DNA of 64,000 bases from Nevskia sp. (GTDB lineage: Bacteria > Pseudomonadota > Gammaproteobacteria > Nevskiales > Nevskiaceae), in NCBI GenBank assembly GCA_023229645.1, contig JALNYU010000008.1:1-64000 (forward strand), given 5' to 3'. The notes below the pieces were generated by a model. The model saw only the letters and a program-made list of their open reading frames with translations, was not told the DNA's origin and made no database searches. Made by a program: the position numbers and the translations under genes. Position 1 is the stretch's first letter; each line of letters begins with the position of its first letter. Below are positions 15,378-24,394 of the stretch, one piece after another.

Positions 15378-16241
15378 TTAGCTTCGGATCAACGTGCCAA
15401 TACCTTCGTCGGTAAACAGTTCCAGCAATACCGCGTGCTCTAAACGGCCGTCGATAATCACGGAATTCTTCACGCCGCTGGCCACGGCGTCCAAAGCGCA
15501 GCGCACTTTCGGCAGCATGCCGCCGTGGACGGTGCCGTCGGCGATCAGAGCATCGACTTGGGCAACGGTCAGGCCGGTCAGCACGCGGCCTTGTTTGTCC
15601 ATCAGACCTTGGACATTGGTTAGCAACATCAGCTTTTCCGCCTTCAGCACCGAGGCGAGTTTGCCAGCGACAAGGTCGGCGTTGATATTGTAGGCCTCGC
15701 CGTCCGGGCCAACGCCGATCGGCGCGATGACTGGAATAAAGCCGCCCGCTTCGAGGTGATCGACAACACGCGGGTCGATGCTCGCCACTTCGCCGACTTG
15801 GCCAATGTCACGGCCATCGACGTAGAGCTTGCGGGCGTGGATCAGGCCGCCGTCTTTACCGGTCAGGCCGACGGCACGGCCGCCTTGCTGGGCGATGGCG
15901 TTGACCACCGCTTTGTTGACGAGGCCGCCGAGCATCATCTCGACCACGTCCATCGTCTCGGCATCGGTAACGCGCATGCCAGACACAAACTCGCTTTTCT
16001 TGCCGAGCTTTTCCAAATGGCCGCCGATTTGCGGGCCACCGCCGTGCACGACGACCGGATCGATGCCGACCGCTTTCATCAACACGATGTCGCGGGCGAA
16101 GCTTTCGATCATATCGTCGTCGCCCATCGCGTTGCCGCCGTATTTGACGACGATGGTCTTGCCGGCGAAGCGCCGGATGTACGGCAGCGCCTCGGTCAGA
16201 ACCCGGGCAATATTGATGGCTTTGTCTTGGTCGATCGGCAT
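15378..16241 (-). CDS. argB: acetylglutamate kinase
   Basis: This is the second step of arginine synthesis, phosphorylating N-acetylglutamate. From MPIDQDKAINIARVL the protein has 287 residues and the amino-acid-kinase fold. Motifs are KTIVVKYGGNAM, PVVVHGGGPQIG, GLTGKDGG, FIPVIAPIGVG, YNINADLVAG and EKLMLLTNVQG. A start at 16286 adds 15 residues not typical of the family. The C-terminal TDEGIGTLIRS fits feedback-sensitive proteobacterial enzymes. dut lies 69 bp upstream on the same strand. Confidence 0.96.
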   Translation of the reverse strand: MPIDQDKAINIARVLTEALPYIRRFAGKTIVVKYGGNAMGDDDMIESFARDIVLMKAVGIDPVVVHGGGPQIGGHLEKLGKKSEFVSGMRVTDAETMDVVEMMLGGLVNKAVVNAIAQQGGRAVGLTGKDGGLIHARKLYVDGRDIGQVGEVASIDPRVVDHLEAGGFIPVIAPIGVGPDGEAYNINADLVAGKLASVLKAEKLMLLTNVQGLMDKQGRVLTGLTVAQVDALIADGTVHGGMLPKVRCALDAVASGVKNSVIIDGRLEHAVLLELFTDEGIGTLIRS

Positions 16242-16309
16242 CTGGACACGCAGATTAGAAGGATGCAGCGGCGCGGGAGAACGCATGATACGGCGGCTTG
16301 CGGGCCAAC

Positions 16310-16765
16310 TTAGTGCCGGCCCGTGTGGCCGAAACCGCCGGCACCACGCGCCGTATCTTCAAACGCCTCAACCGCTTGGAATTCCGCCTGGGCCACTGGC
16401 ACGATCACCAACTGCGCCATGCGCTCGCCGGGTTCGATGACGAACTGCGCGCTGCCCCGGTTCCAGCAGCTGAGCATCAATTCGCCTTGGTAGTCCGAGT
16501 CGATAAGGCCAACGAGATTACCGAGCACGATGCCGTGTTTATGGCCGAGCCCGGAGCGCGGCAAAATCACCGCAGCGTAACCGGGGTCGCCGATGTAGAT
16601 CGCCAGCCCAGTACGGACCAATACGGTCGCCCCAGGGGCGAGCGCCTGCGGCGCGTCGAGCAAGGCGCGCAAATCGAGCCCGGCCGAACCTTCCGTTGCG
16701 TACTGCGGCAGCGGGAAATCGCGGCCGACGCGCGGGTCGAGAATCTTCAGCTGAATCGGGATCAT
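16310..16765 (-). CDS. dut: deoxyuridine 5'-triphosphate nucleotidohydrolase
   Basis: The 151-residue trimeric dUTPase hydrolyses dUTP to dUMP and PPi, keeping uracil out of DNA and feeding thymidylate synthesis. Motifs: AGLDLRALLD, LPRSGLGHKHGIVLGNLVGL, IDSDYQGEL, and the C-terminal ARGAGGFGHTGRH that closes over the substrate. The start overlaps the coaBC stop by four bases. The coaBC-dut order is widespread in proteobacteria. Confidence 0.97.
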   Translation of the reverse strand: MIPIQLKILDPRVGRDFPLPQYATEGSAGLDLRALLDAPQALAPGATVLVRTGLAIYIGDPGYAAVILPRSGLGHKHGIVLGNLVGLIDSDYQGELMLSCWNRGSAQFVIEPGERMAQLVIVPVAQAEFQAVEAFEDTARGAGGFGHTGRH

Positions 16766-18114
16766 TTCTTCACCGCCTTTTTCGCCGTCTTGGTGGCCAC
16801 AGCCGTTTTTGTCGACGCTTTAGCCTTTGTCTTGGTTGCCGCTTTAGCCGCCGAGGCTTTTGTCGGCGCAACCGCGCCTACCGCCGGCGCGGTCTCCGCA
16901 ATGGCGTAACGCTCGGCGATCAACGCCGCGAGCTGGCGCGCGATTTCGGACTTATCCGCCGGCCCCAGCGCGCGTTCGCCACCATTCCAATAAACCTGCA
17001 GCGCGTTGTCGTCTTGATCGAACGCGCGGCCACCGCCAACCCAGTTCGCCGCGATCAAATTCAGCTTTTTCCGCTCAAGCTTGCCGCGCGCGTGCTCAGC
17101 CAATTTTTCAGTTTCGGCGGCAAAGCCGACGATGAACAGCTGCGGCTGGCGCTGGCGAACTTCGGTCAGGATGTCGGCGTTTTTGGTCAGCGCCAAATCC
17201 AGCGTTTCGGTTTTCTTTTTGATCTTCTGATCGGCCACCGCGAGCGGCCGGTAGTCGGCGACTGCCGCCGTGCCGACCAAAATATCCGCCGCCGCACAGG
17301 CCGCGAATGTGGCTTCGAGCATGTCTTGCGCGCTTTCAACGCTCACCCGGCGCACGCCGCTCGGCACCGCCAGATTCACCGGGCCGCTGATCAGCGTCAC
17401 GTCGGCGCCGAGCGCGGTTAGCGCCGTTGCCACGGCATAGCCCTGCTTGCCGGACGAGCGATTGGTGATGAAGCGCACCGGATCGATCGGCTCACGGGTC
17501 GGCCCGGCCGTCACCACAGCTTTGACGCCACTGAGCGGCCCCGCCGCAACCGGCGCGGCTGGCGTCAATGCCGCGAGCACGGCGGCGGCGATGTCTTCCG
17601 GCTCGCTTAAGCGGCCTTCGCCAATTTCGCCGCAGGCTTGGGCGCCGCTGCCGGGGCCGATCACGGTGTAGCCGCGCTGGCGCAGCAAGGCGATATTGGC
17701 CTGCGTCGCAGCGTTCGCCCACATCAGCCGATTCATGGCCGGGGCCACGAATATTGGCTTGTCGGTGGCCAAGCACAGCGTGGTCAGCAGATCGTCGGCA
17801 AAACCATGCGCGAGCTTGGCCAGCGTATTGGCGGTAGCCGGCGCGATGACGATGGCATCCGGCCAGCGCGCAAGTTCGATATGGCCCATCGCCGCCTCGG
17901 CCTGCTCATCCCACAACGAGTGTCGGACCGGCTGACCGGTCAACGCCTGCAAGGTTTGCGCGCCGATAAAGCGCTGCGCGGATTCAGTCATCACGGCTTG
18001 CACCTGACAACCGGCTTTGGTGAAACGGCGCGCCAGTTCGGCGGCCTTGTAAGCGGCAATGCCGCCACTGATGCCGAGCAAAACGCGCCGGACCTGCATG
18101 CTGACCTGAATCAT
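16762..18114 (-). CDS. coaBC: bifunctional phosphopantothenoylcysteine decarboxylase / synthetase
   Basis: This enzyme performs two coenzyme A steps. CoaC (residues about 1-190) is a flavin decarboxylase with GISGGIAAYKAAEL, catalytic His in GHIELARWPD, PAMNRLMW and the Cys in AQACGEIGEGRL. CoaB (about 195-400) has VTAGPTREPIDPVRFITNRS, GKQGYAVA and the KIKKK dimerisation segment. Residues beyond about 410 form an unusual Lys/Ala/Thr-rich tail (KASAAKAATKTKAKASTKTA) resembling histone-H1-like tails; most CoaBC proteins end near residue 400-410. The start may be five codons later at a second Met. Confidence 0.95.
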   Translation of the reverse strand: MIQVSMQVRRVLLGISGGIAAYKAAELARRFTKAGCQVQAVMTESAQRFIGAQTLQALTGQPVRHSLWDEQAEAAMGHIELARWPDAIVIAPATANTLAKLAHGFADDLLTTLCLATDKPIFVAPAMNRLMWANAATQANIALLRQRGYTVIGPGSGAQACGEIGEGRLSEPEDIAAAVLAALTPAAPVAAGPLSGVKAVVTAGPTREPIDPVRFITNRSSGKQGYAVATALTALGADVTLISGPVNLAVPSGVRRVSVESAQDMLEATFAACAAADILVGTAAVADYRPLAVADQKIKKKTETLDLALTKNADILTEVRQRQPQLFIVGFAAETEKLAEHARGKLERKKLNLIAANWVGGGRAFDQDDNALQVYWNGGERALGPADKSEIARQLAALIAERYAIAETAPAVGAVAPTKASAAKAATKTKAKASTKTAVATKTAKKAVKK

Positions 18115-18212
18115 GGAATAGAAATATGGAAAATAAAGAGGGGAAAACGTGATCGGGTTCGCTGAATTGTAGCCGCTGCTGCGGTTACGCTAACGCAGCT
18201 CACGGAGGACGC

Positions 18213-18887
18213 ATGCCAATCACGGACTGGCCTGAAGACGAACGCCCGCGCGAAAAGCTGCTGCAGCGCGGCCCCGCTGCCTTATCAGACGCAGAATTGC
18301 TGGCGATATTCCTGCGCACCGGCATCGCCGGCAGCAGCGCGGTCGATCTAGCGCGCGAGCTGCTGAGTCGCTTTGGCAGCCTGCGCGCGCTACTGAAGGC
18401 GCCACGCGCGGATTTCTGCGCCGCCAAAGGCCTTGGCGACGCGAAATACGCGCAATTACAAGCGGTTTTGGAAATCGCGCGCCGGCACCTAGCGGAAAAT
18501 TTAGCGCAGCGCGCAGCACTGAATGACCCGCAGGCGGCGCGGGATTTCCTGATTGCGCAGCTGCGCGATCTCGATCACGAAGCGTTTGCCGCACTGTTTC
18601 TCGATACCCAGCACCGCGTCTTGGCGTTCGAAATTCTGGCGCGCGGCACATTGAACAGTGCTAGCGTTTATCCGCGCGAAGTTGTCAAAAGCGCGTTGCG
18701 GCAGCAGGCTGCGGCGGTGATTTTTGCGCACAATCATCCGTCTGGCATCAACGAGCCTAGCGGTGCCGACCGGACGCTGACGCAGCGTTTGCGTGAGGCG
18801 CTAAACTTGATCGACATCCGCGTACTCGATCACTTTATTATTGGCGAAGGCCCGCCGGTGTCTTTCGCTGAGCGCGGATTGCTGTAA
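18213..18887 (+). CDS. radC: RadC-family JAB/MPN metalloprotein
   Basis: The 224-residue protein has a helix-hairpin-helix-like N-terminus (PRADFCAAKGLGDAKYAQLQ) and a JAB1/MPN domain with FAHNHPSGINEPSGAD, whose His, His and Asp bind metal. Full-length RadC opens MPITDWPEDERPREKLL as here. Its earlier assignment to DNA repair is disputed and the substrate unknown. It is divergent from coaBC and upstream of the L28/L33 genes, an order found in many gammaproteobacteria. Confidence 0.93.
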   Translation: MPITDWPEDERPREKLLQRGPAALSDAELLAIFLRTGIAGSSAVDLARELLSRFGSLRALLKAPRADFCAAKGLGDAKYAQLQAVLEIARRHLAENLAQRAALNDPQAARDFLIAQLRDLDHEAFAALFLDTQHRVLAFEILARGTLNSASVYPREVVKSALRQQAAAVIFAHNHPSGINEPSGADRTLTQRLREALNLIDIRVLDHFIIGEGPPVSFAERGLL

Positions 18888-18985
18888 TAATAGTCAGCTC
18901 GTGCACTAGCGCTTGCCCAATTTTTATCGGGCTGGTATCGTTCACGCCCTTTTTAGCGTCAATCATCCGTTTCGGGGTTCGTGTC

Positions 18986-19222
18986 ATGTCCAGAGTCTGC
19001 CAAGTCACCGGCAAGAAGCCGATCGTCGGTAATACCGTCTCGCACGCTAATAACAAGCGTCGCCGTCGCTTCCTGCCCAATTTGCACACCCACCGCTTCT
19101 GGCTCGAAACCGAGAAGCGCTTCGTAAGCCTGCGCGTTTCGTGCAATGGCATGCGCATCATCGACAAAAAAGGCCTCGAAGCCGTTGTCGCTGATCTGCG
19201 CGCCCGCGGCGAGAAGGTGTAA
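18986..19222 (+). CDS. rpmB: 50S ribosomal protein L28
   Basis: The 78-residue protein opens MSRVCQVTGKKPIVGNTVSH and continues NNKRRRRFLPNLHTHRFW, standard for proteobacterial L28. It has only one Cys of the zinc motif seen in other phyla. It is co-transcribed with rpmG three bases downstream. Confidence 0.97.
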   Translation: MSRVCQVTGKKPIVGNTVSHANNKRRRRFLPNLHTHRFWLETEKRFVSLRVSCNGMRIIDKKGLEAVVADLRARGEKV

Positions 19223-19225
19223 GCC

Positions 19226-19399
19226 ATGGCAAAAGGTAAGAAAGACCGCGAAAAGATTAAGCTCGTGTCGACTGCCGGCACCGGCTTCTACTACACGACG
19301 ACGAAGAACAAAAAGAACACGCCGGATAAGTTCGAGTTCAGCAAGTACGACCCGATCGTGCGTAAGCACGTCGCGTTTAAAGAAGCAAAAATTAAGTAG
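19226..19399 (+). CDS. rpmG: 50S ribosomal protein L33
   Basis: The 57-residue protein starts MAKGKKDREKIKLVSTAGTG and ends KYDPIVRKHVAFKEAKIK. It lacks the CxxC zinc motifs, so it is the zinc-free paralogue type. It is followed by a strong intrinsic terminator. Confidence 0.97.
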   Translation: MAKGKKDREKIKLVSTAGTGFYYTTTKNKKNTPDKFEFSKYDPIVRKHVAFKEAKIK

Positions 19400-19416
19400 C
19401 GCCGGTACGCCGGAGC

Positions 19417-19446
19417 ACAAAAACCCGCCTCGCGCGGGTTTTTTTG
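19417..19446 (+). terminator. intrinsic terminator of rpmB-rpmG
   Basis: AACCCGC (19422-19428) and GCGGGTT (19434-19440) form a stem with loop CTCGC, followed by a T run. An A run precedes it, so it could also work on the opposite strand. Confidence 0.93.
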
Positions 19447-19513
19447 TTTTTCGTCAACGCCGGCGAAGCCTACCGCACCGATTGTCTTTTTCAGCTCGTA
19501 TCATGGCAATGGC

Positions 19514-20965
19514 ATGACTGACGAACCGAAAACTCAGCTGCACCACCGTCATCTGGAGCAGGCGCGGGCGCAGGTCATTGAGCTGCTGACGCGGCAGGCG
19601 GTCGAGCGGGAGTTGGTCAGCAAAAGCGAGGGGCATGGCGGGCAGGATGCGGTCGTCAGCCAGCTCGTTGCGCGCCAGCAGCAAACGGCGCTGCAGCAGC
19701 GCATGTTGCGCTTCCACCCGGCCGACATCGCGTTCGTGCTCGAAAGCCTGCCGCGCGATGCGCGCGAGATGGCCTGGGCGCTGGTGCGGCCCGAACGGCG
19801 CGGCGCGGTGCTGCTGGAAACCTCGGACGCGGTCCGCCGCAATCTGATCGAGGATATGCCGCCCGGGGAAATCGCGGCGTCATTGCACCACCTCGAATCG
19901 GACGACATCGCCGACTTGATCGGCTCGCTGCCCGAAGATATCGGCGCGCAGGTGTTGGAACGCCTCGACCGCGCCGACCAAGTTGAGGTGCGTTCGGTGC
20001 TGTCGTACCCGGACGGCACCGTCGGCGCGATGATGGATCTGGACTTTCTAACCGTGCGCGATGACGCCGCGCTGGAAGCCGTGCTGCGCCTGCTGCGGCG
20101 GAAAAAGAAGCTGCCGGCAGAAACCAATCAAATCGTCGTGGTCGACCGCGGCAACGTGTTGCGCGGCGTGCTGACGCTGGAACAGCTGCTGTTATCAGAG
20201 CCGGAACAAAGCGTCGCGGAAGTGATGACGCCGAACCCACAGTTTTTCTACACCGACGACCCGGTTACCGATGCCGTCGCCGTGTTCGAACGCTACGATT
20301 TGATCAGCGCGCCGGTGGTGAACCAACACATGGAAGTCGTCGGCCGGGTGGCGGTCGATGACATCGTCGATACGATTCAGGCTCAGCAAGAGCGCGACGC
20401 GTTGCGGCAAGTCGGCTTGCGCGAAGAAGAAGATCTGTTTGCGCCGGTCTGGCAGAGCGGGCGCAACCGCTGGCCGTGGCTGGCGCTGAATCTGTTTACC
20501 GCGTTCATCGCCTCGCGCGTCATTGGTTTTTACGAGCCGACGATCGAGAAGCTGGTGGCGCTGGCGGCGCTGATGCCGATCGTCGCCAGCGTCGGCGGCA
20601 ATACCGGCAATCAGACGATGGCGCTGGTGATCCGGGCGCTGTCACTAAATCAGCTCAGCGGCCCCTTGCTGCGCAAGATGCTGATTAAAGAACTGCTGAT
20701 TGCCGCATTAAACGGCAGTGTTTGGGGCAGCGTCCTCGGCGCGATGACGTTCATGCTCTATCACGAGCTGCCGCTCACCGCCGTCATTACCGCTGCCACC
20801 GTATTTGAGCTTCTGTTAGCGGCCACCGCCGGCGCGATGATCCCAGTGCTGCTGGAACGCTTCGGGCGCGACCCGGTGCTTGGCTCCAGCGTGCTGCTCA
20901 CCGCGGTCACCGACAGCATGGGTTTTTTCATCTTTCTCGGCCTCGCTTCACTCTTCCTTGTCTAG
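19514..20965 (+). CDS. mgtE: magnesium transporter MgtE
   Basis: The 483-residue channel has a cytosolic MgtE_N helical domain (about residues 45-160; LRFHPADIAFVLESLP), two CBS domains (about 165-290; SVAEVMTPNPQFF, ISAPVVNQHMEVVGRVAVDD) that sense Mg2+, and a five-helix membrane domain (about 320-483). The pore segment contains MPIVASVGGNTGNQTMALVIRAL. It admits Mg2+ when cytosolic levels fall. No M-box riboswitch was seen in the short leader. Its stop codon lies inside a strong hairpin. Confidence 0.95.
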   Translation: MTDEPKTQLHHRHLEQARAQVIELLTRQAVERELVSKSEGHGGQDAVVSQLVARQQQTALQQRMLRFHPADIAFVLESLPRDAREMAWALVRPERRGAVLLETSDAVRRNLIEDMPPGEIAASLHHLESDDIADLIGSLPEDIGAQVLERLDRADQVEVRSVLSYPDGTVGAMMDLDFLTVRDDAALEAVLRLLRRKKKLPAETNQIVVVDRGNVLRGVLTLEQLLLSEPEQSVAEVMTPNPQFFYTDDPVTDAVAVFERYDLISAPVVNQHMEVVGRVAVDDIVDTIQAQQERDALRQVGLREEEDLFAPVWQSGRNRWPWLALNLFTAFIASRVIGFYEPTIEKLVALAALMPIVASVGGNTGNQTMALVIRALSLNQLSGPLLRKMLIKELLIAALNGSVWGSVLGAMTFMLYHELPLTAVITAATVFELLLAATAGAMIPVLLERFGRDPVLGSSVLLTAVTDSMGFFIFLGLASLFLV

Positions 20966-20991
20966 GGCCTGTTAGCGCTTACAGGCCCTAG
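20962..20991 (+). terminator. hairpin at the mgtE stop
   Basis: CTAGGGCCTGT and ACAGGCCCTAG are perfect 11-bp arms around TAGCGCTT. The mgtE stop codon is within the left arm. There is no T tract, so it could stop transcription only with help or stabilise the 3' end. Confidence 0.6.
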
Positions 20992-21061
20992 CGCCAACGT
21001 TGCGCGGGCGGATCGCTTCACCTACAGTGCGCGGCTTTCCATCTTGGGGGGACGTATCGGT

Positions 21062-21685
21062 ATGAGCAGCAGCCTCGGCCCCGCCGCCGACATCCAGGCG
21101 CAGCACACAGACGCACTGATTTCTGCCTGTGCGCTGTTTCACCAGCGCGGCTGGGTACCGGCCACCGGCGGTAATTTCTCGGTGCGCCTGGGCGATGACC
21201 AGATGCTAATCACTGCCTCCGGCGTGCACAAAGGCGAGCTGACGCGCGGCGATTTTCTGGTCGCGGACCTCAACGGGAAAGCACTCGAAGCCGGCCGCAA
21301 AACTTCTTACGAAACCGGCCTGCACACGCAAATTTACCGGCACGATCCAGACGCCCACGCGGTGCTTCACGTTCACAGCGTCGCGAATACCGTGTTGTCA
21401 CGAAAACGGGATAAAGTGTTACTCGCTGGGTACGAGCTGCAAAAGATTTTGCCCGGTGTGGTCGAGCCGAGTTTGGCGATCGAAATCCCGGTGTTCGGCA
21501 ATGATCAAAACATCGAGCGCTTGAGCCAAGCGGTGGATCGGTATATGAAGGAGCATCCCGGTATACCTGCATACCTGATCGCGGGTCACGGGCTCTATAC
21601 GTGGGGCAAAACTGTGGCACAGGCGCGCCACCGGGTCGAAGCCCTGGAATTTATGTTCGAGTGCGAGCTGTGGAGCACGAGGTAA
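21062..21685 (+). CDS. mtnB: methylthioribulose-1-phosphate dehydratase
   Basis: The 207-residue class II aldolase-fold enzyme dehydrates MTRu-1-P in methionine salvage. Zinc ligands lie in VLHVHSVAN and LIAGHGLYTWG. PATGGNFSVRLGDD and ITASGVHKGEL are typical of the subfamily. The ATG at 21062 follows GGGGGGA. mtnD follows after five bases. The aldolase fold alone would be ambiguous; mtnD and mtnC next door settle the assignment. Confidence 0.94.
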   Translation: MSSSLGPAADIQAQHTDALISACALFHQRGWVPATGGNFSVRLGDDQMLITASGVHKGELTRGDFLVADLNGKALEAGRKTSYETGLHTQIYRHDPDAHAVLHVHSVANTVLSRKRDKVLLAGYELQKILPGVVEPSLAIEIPVFGNDQNIERLSQAVDRYMKEHPGIPAYLIAGHGLYTWGKTVAQARHRVEALEFMFECELWSTR

Positions 21686-21690
21686 CCAAT

Positions 21691-22254
21691 ATGAGTGAAC
21701 TCCGTATCTACGAAGAAAATGGCCAACCGGTCACCACCTACAGCCAATTTGACGACATTCGCGACCATCTTGCCGCGATTGGCGTGCAATTCGAGCGCTG
21801 GGAAGCGTCGATGCAATTAGACGCCCAGGCCTCACAAGACGAAGTGATCGAAGCCTATCGGGGCTCGGTCAACCGGCTGATGAACCAGTACGGCTTCAAA
21901 TCCGTTGACGTGATCAGCCTGCAGCCAACGCATCCGCAAAAAGATGCACTGCGCAACAAATTCCTCAGCGAGCACCGGCACGAAGAATTCGAAGTGCGCT
22001 TTTTCGTCGAAGGCGAAGCGCTGTTCTACATCCGCGAGAACAACCGCGTGCACGGTGTCCTCTGCTCCGCCGGCGACTTAATCTCAGTGCCAGCCAACGT
22101 GCGGCATTGGTTCGATATGGGGCCGAACCCGAACTTCAAAGCGATCCGCCTGTTCATCACACCGGATGGCTGGGTTGCCAACTATACCGGCGACAAAATC
22201 GCCGATCAGTTTCCACGCCTGGAAGCCCCGCACTACTACCAGCAAGCGGCCTAA
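21691..22254 (+). CDS. mtnD: acireductone dioxygenase
   Basis: The 187-residue cupin oxidises acireductone to the keto-acid precursor of methionine (Fe form) or to an off-pathway product and CO (Ni form). Metal ligands are visible in EHRHEEFEVRFFV (His, His, Glu) and NVRHWFDMG (His). It starts MSELRIYEENG, just after mtnB. The sequence does not show which metal is used. Confidence 0.95.
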   Translation: MSELRIYEENGQPVTTYSQFDDIRDHLAAIGVQFERWEASMQLDAQASQDEVIEAYRGSVNRLMNQYGFKSVDVISLQPTHPQKDALRNKFLSEHRHEEFEVRFFVEGEALFYIRENNRVHGVLCSAGDLISVPANVRHWFDMGPNPNFKAIRLFITPDGWVANYTGDKIADQFPRLEAPHYYQQAA

Positions 22255-22271
22255 AGTCGCACGCGGTACCG

Positions 22272-22298
22272 AAGGCCGCCACCCAGGCGGCCTTCTTG
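22272..22298 (+). terminator. hairpin between mtnD and mtnC
   Basis: AAGGCCGCC (22272-22280) and GGCGGCCTT (22286-22294) form a 9-bp stem with loop ACCCA, followed by TCTTGATTTT. This may be a terminator or partial attenuator separating mtnBD from mtnC. Confidence 0.7.
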
Positions 22299-22338
22299 AT
22301 TTTCCGGCCACACGCTCGGAAGGAGCCTGACTGCCTCT

Positions 22339-23013
22339 ATGATTCAAGCCATCGTCACCGATATCGAAGGCACCACGTCATCGATCGATTTCGTTCATAA
22401 AACCCTGTTTCCGTACGCAAAGCAGCATTTACGCCGCTATTTGCAAACGCATACCGACGACGCCGAAGTAACGACACAGATCGCCGAAGTTGCGAAGCTC
22501 GAAGGTCGGCCGCTGAACCTGGATGAAACCGCCGATGTGCTCGAACGCTGGATCGACGAAGACCGCAAAATCACACCGCTGAAAGCGCTGCAAGGCTTGA
22601 TTTGGGCGCAGGGCTACGCCGATGGCGCGCTCAGCGGCCACGTTTACGCCGATACGCCGGTTTATCTGCGACGCTGGCACGCGGCGGGCAAGCGGCTGTA
22701 CATCTACTCGTCTGGCTCGGTCGCGGCGCAGAAGCTGATTTTCGGCCATTCCGATGCCGGCGATCTCACGCCATTGTTTTCCGGCTATTTCGATACGCGC
22801 ATCGGCGCCAAGCGCGAAGCCGCCGCCTATCAGGCCATTTTGGCCGAACTCGGTCTGCCGAGCGAAGCGGTGCTGTTTCTATCAGATGTCGGCGAAGAGC
22901 TTGATGCTGCGCGCGCGGCTGGCCTGAAAACCTGGCAGCTGATCCGCGACGACAAAGCCAAGCCATTTCCGGCGCACCCGCAAGCGCGGGATTTCTCCGA
23001 AGTCAGCGTTTAA
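22339..23013 (+). CDS. mtnC: acireductone synthase (enolase-phosphatase E1)
   Basis: The 224-residue HAD phosphatase enolises and dephosphorylates DK-MTP-1-P to acireductone, the substrate of MtnD. HAD motif I is the variant IVTDIEGTTSS. YIYSSGSVAAQKLIFG is motif II, and FLSDVGEELDAAR is motif IV. The cap contains the loop KTLFPYAKQHL. It overlaps the stop of the convergent M15 peptidase by four bases. Upstream salvage genes (mtnA, mtnP or mtnK) are not in the window. Confidence 0.95.
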   Translation: MIQAIVTDIEGTTSSIDFVHKTLFPYAKQHLRRYLQTHTDDAEVTTQIAEVAKLEGRPLNLDETADVLERWIDEDRKITPLKALQGLIWAQGYADGALSGHVYADTPVYLRRWHAAGKRLYIYSSGSVAAQKLIFGHSDAGDLTPLFSGYFDTRIGAKREAAAYQAILAELGLPSEAVLFLSDVGEELDAARAAGLKTWQLIRDDKAKPFPAHPQARDFSEVSV

Positions 23014-23561
23014 GCGCGGCCAGCGCGCCGCCAGCACCAATGCCAGGGCTCGTAGAGATAGCCCTCGGCGTTGTCACGCGGGTAACTCAGGTAGAAGCCA
23101 TAGTGGGCAGCGTGCGCTTGTAGCCACGCGAATGTCGGCGTGCGCTCGAAATCTTCTTCCAGCGGCGGGCAATCGGGAACGCCGACATCAACGGCGCGGC
23201 CGGTGTGATGCTCGCTACAACCCGGCGGGGCGTTGACGGTCAGAATCTCGTCGATCGTCCGCCCTTTGGCGAGTTTGTTGCGGATCAACGCGGCCTGAAA
23301 ATCGACGCTGCGGAACGCCGATACCAACTGCAGCGCCAAACCTTCGGCCTGGGCGGCCGCGCGCAGCGCCGCCCAGGCCTGCGCGGCGCCATCCACCAGC
23401 AAACGATCACGGCCATCACTGCCGAGCCCGACGGGGCGCAGCCGCTGAGCCTCCGCGTGCAGTGGCAAGCGGCGCGCGCCGACCACGGCTTCGTCGATCC
23501 CCAACTCACGCCAAACTTCACGCAGGCGCAGCCGGTAAGCCGCCGATAACCGGACGGCCAT
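23010..23561 (-). CDS. M15-family D,D-carboxypeptidase-like protein
   Basis: The 183-residue VanY/DacB-type zinc peptidase has SAFRSVDFQ, the metal-binding GCSEHHTGRAVDVG (SxHxxGxAxD) and the terminal catalytic EPWHWCW. It would trim D-alanyl-D-alanine ends of peptidoglycan peptides, yet no signal peptide is visible: it starts MAVRLSAAYRLRLREVW. Some M15 proteins lack one, so location is open. The ATG overlaps the cysQ stop by one base (TGATG), which implies translational coupling. Confidence 0.85.
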   Translation of the reverse strand: MAVRLSAAYRLRLREVWRELGIDEAVVGARRLPLHAEAQRLRPVGLGSDGRDRLLVDGAAQAWAALRAAAQAEGLALQLVSAFRSVDFQAALIRNKLAKGRTIDEILTVNAPPGCSEHHTGRAVDVGVPDCPPLEEDFERTPTFAWLQAHAAHYGFYLSYPRDNAEGYLYEPWHWCWRRAGRA

Positions 23562-24358
23562 CACACAGCCTGCAGGCGCCCGCGCCAGCCGTAAGCCGGA
23601 TCGCCGATGACGACAAAACCCGGATTCAGCAGCGAGGCCTTTTCGTTGTAGCGCAGCGGTTGCCAGTCCGGCAGGCGCAGCACCTGCCCGCCCGCGGCCT
23701 CGACAACACACTGTGCCGCGGCGGTATCCCATTCAGATGTCGGGCCGGTGCGCGGATAAAAATCGGCGCAGCCTTCGGCGACCATGCAGAACTTCAGCGA
23801 GCTGCCGCGGCTGACTTGCTCGTGCGCCGGCGCGTGCGCGAGAAACGCATCCAGCGCCGCATCGCGATGCGATTTGCTGACCAGTAACGCAGGCGTTGCC
23901 GGCGTCGGCCGGGTCTGGATCGCCGTGCGCTGGCCGTTGCGAATCACGTGAGCGCCAGCGTCGCGCTGACCAGCGTAACTATCGCCGGTCACCGGCGCGT
24001 GAACCACACCGAGCACCGCTTGGTGGCGATCGATCAACGCGATATTGACGGTGAAATCGCCGTTGCGCTTGACGAATTCCTTGGTGCCGTCGAGCGGGTC
24101 GATCAGCCAGTAGCGCGGCCATGCCCCGCGCACCGCGTAATCGATCTCTGCCGATTCTTCCGACAAACACGGAATATCCGGCGTCAGTGCTTGCAGCGCA
24201 CCGACGATGGCGTGATGCGCGCGCAAATCGGCTTGCGTCAGCGGCGATTGATCGTCTTTCTGCGTCACCGCAAAATCGGATTGGTAAACCGCCATGATTT
24301 CGCGGCCAGCGACTTCAGCGATCGACAAAATTTCGGGCAGTAGGTCGGAAAGATTCAT
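23561..24358 (-). CDS. cysQ: 3'(2'),5'-bisphosphate nucleotidase CysQ
   Basis: The 265-residue IMPase-superfamily enzyme hydrolyses PAP to AMP and so protects sulfate assimilation. Metal-binding motifs are SEESAEID and WLIDPLDGTKEFVKRNGDF, then TSEWDTAAAQCVVEAAGGQV. The DGTKEF segment is characteristic of CysQ rather than of inositol phosphatases. It is divergent from yrfG, with a 36-bp gap holding both promoters. Confidence 0.93.
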   Translation of the reverse strand: MNLSDLLPEILSIAEVAGREIMAVYQSDFAVTQKDDQSPLTQADLRAHHAIVGALQALTPDIPCLSEESAEIDYAVRGAWPRYWLIDPLDGTKEFVKRNGDFTVNIALIDRHQAVLGVVHAPVTGDSYAGQRDAGAHVIRNGQRTAIQTRPTPATPALLVSKSHRDAALDAFLAHAPAHEQVSRGSSLKFCMVAEGCADFYPRTGPTSEWDTAAAQCVVEAAGGQVLRLPDWQPLRYNEKASLLNPGFVVIGDPAYGWRGRLQAV

Positions 24359-24394
24359 GGTCGGGCCAAAAGAAGTTGCGGCTATGATACCGGC

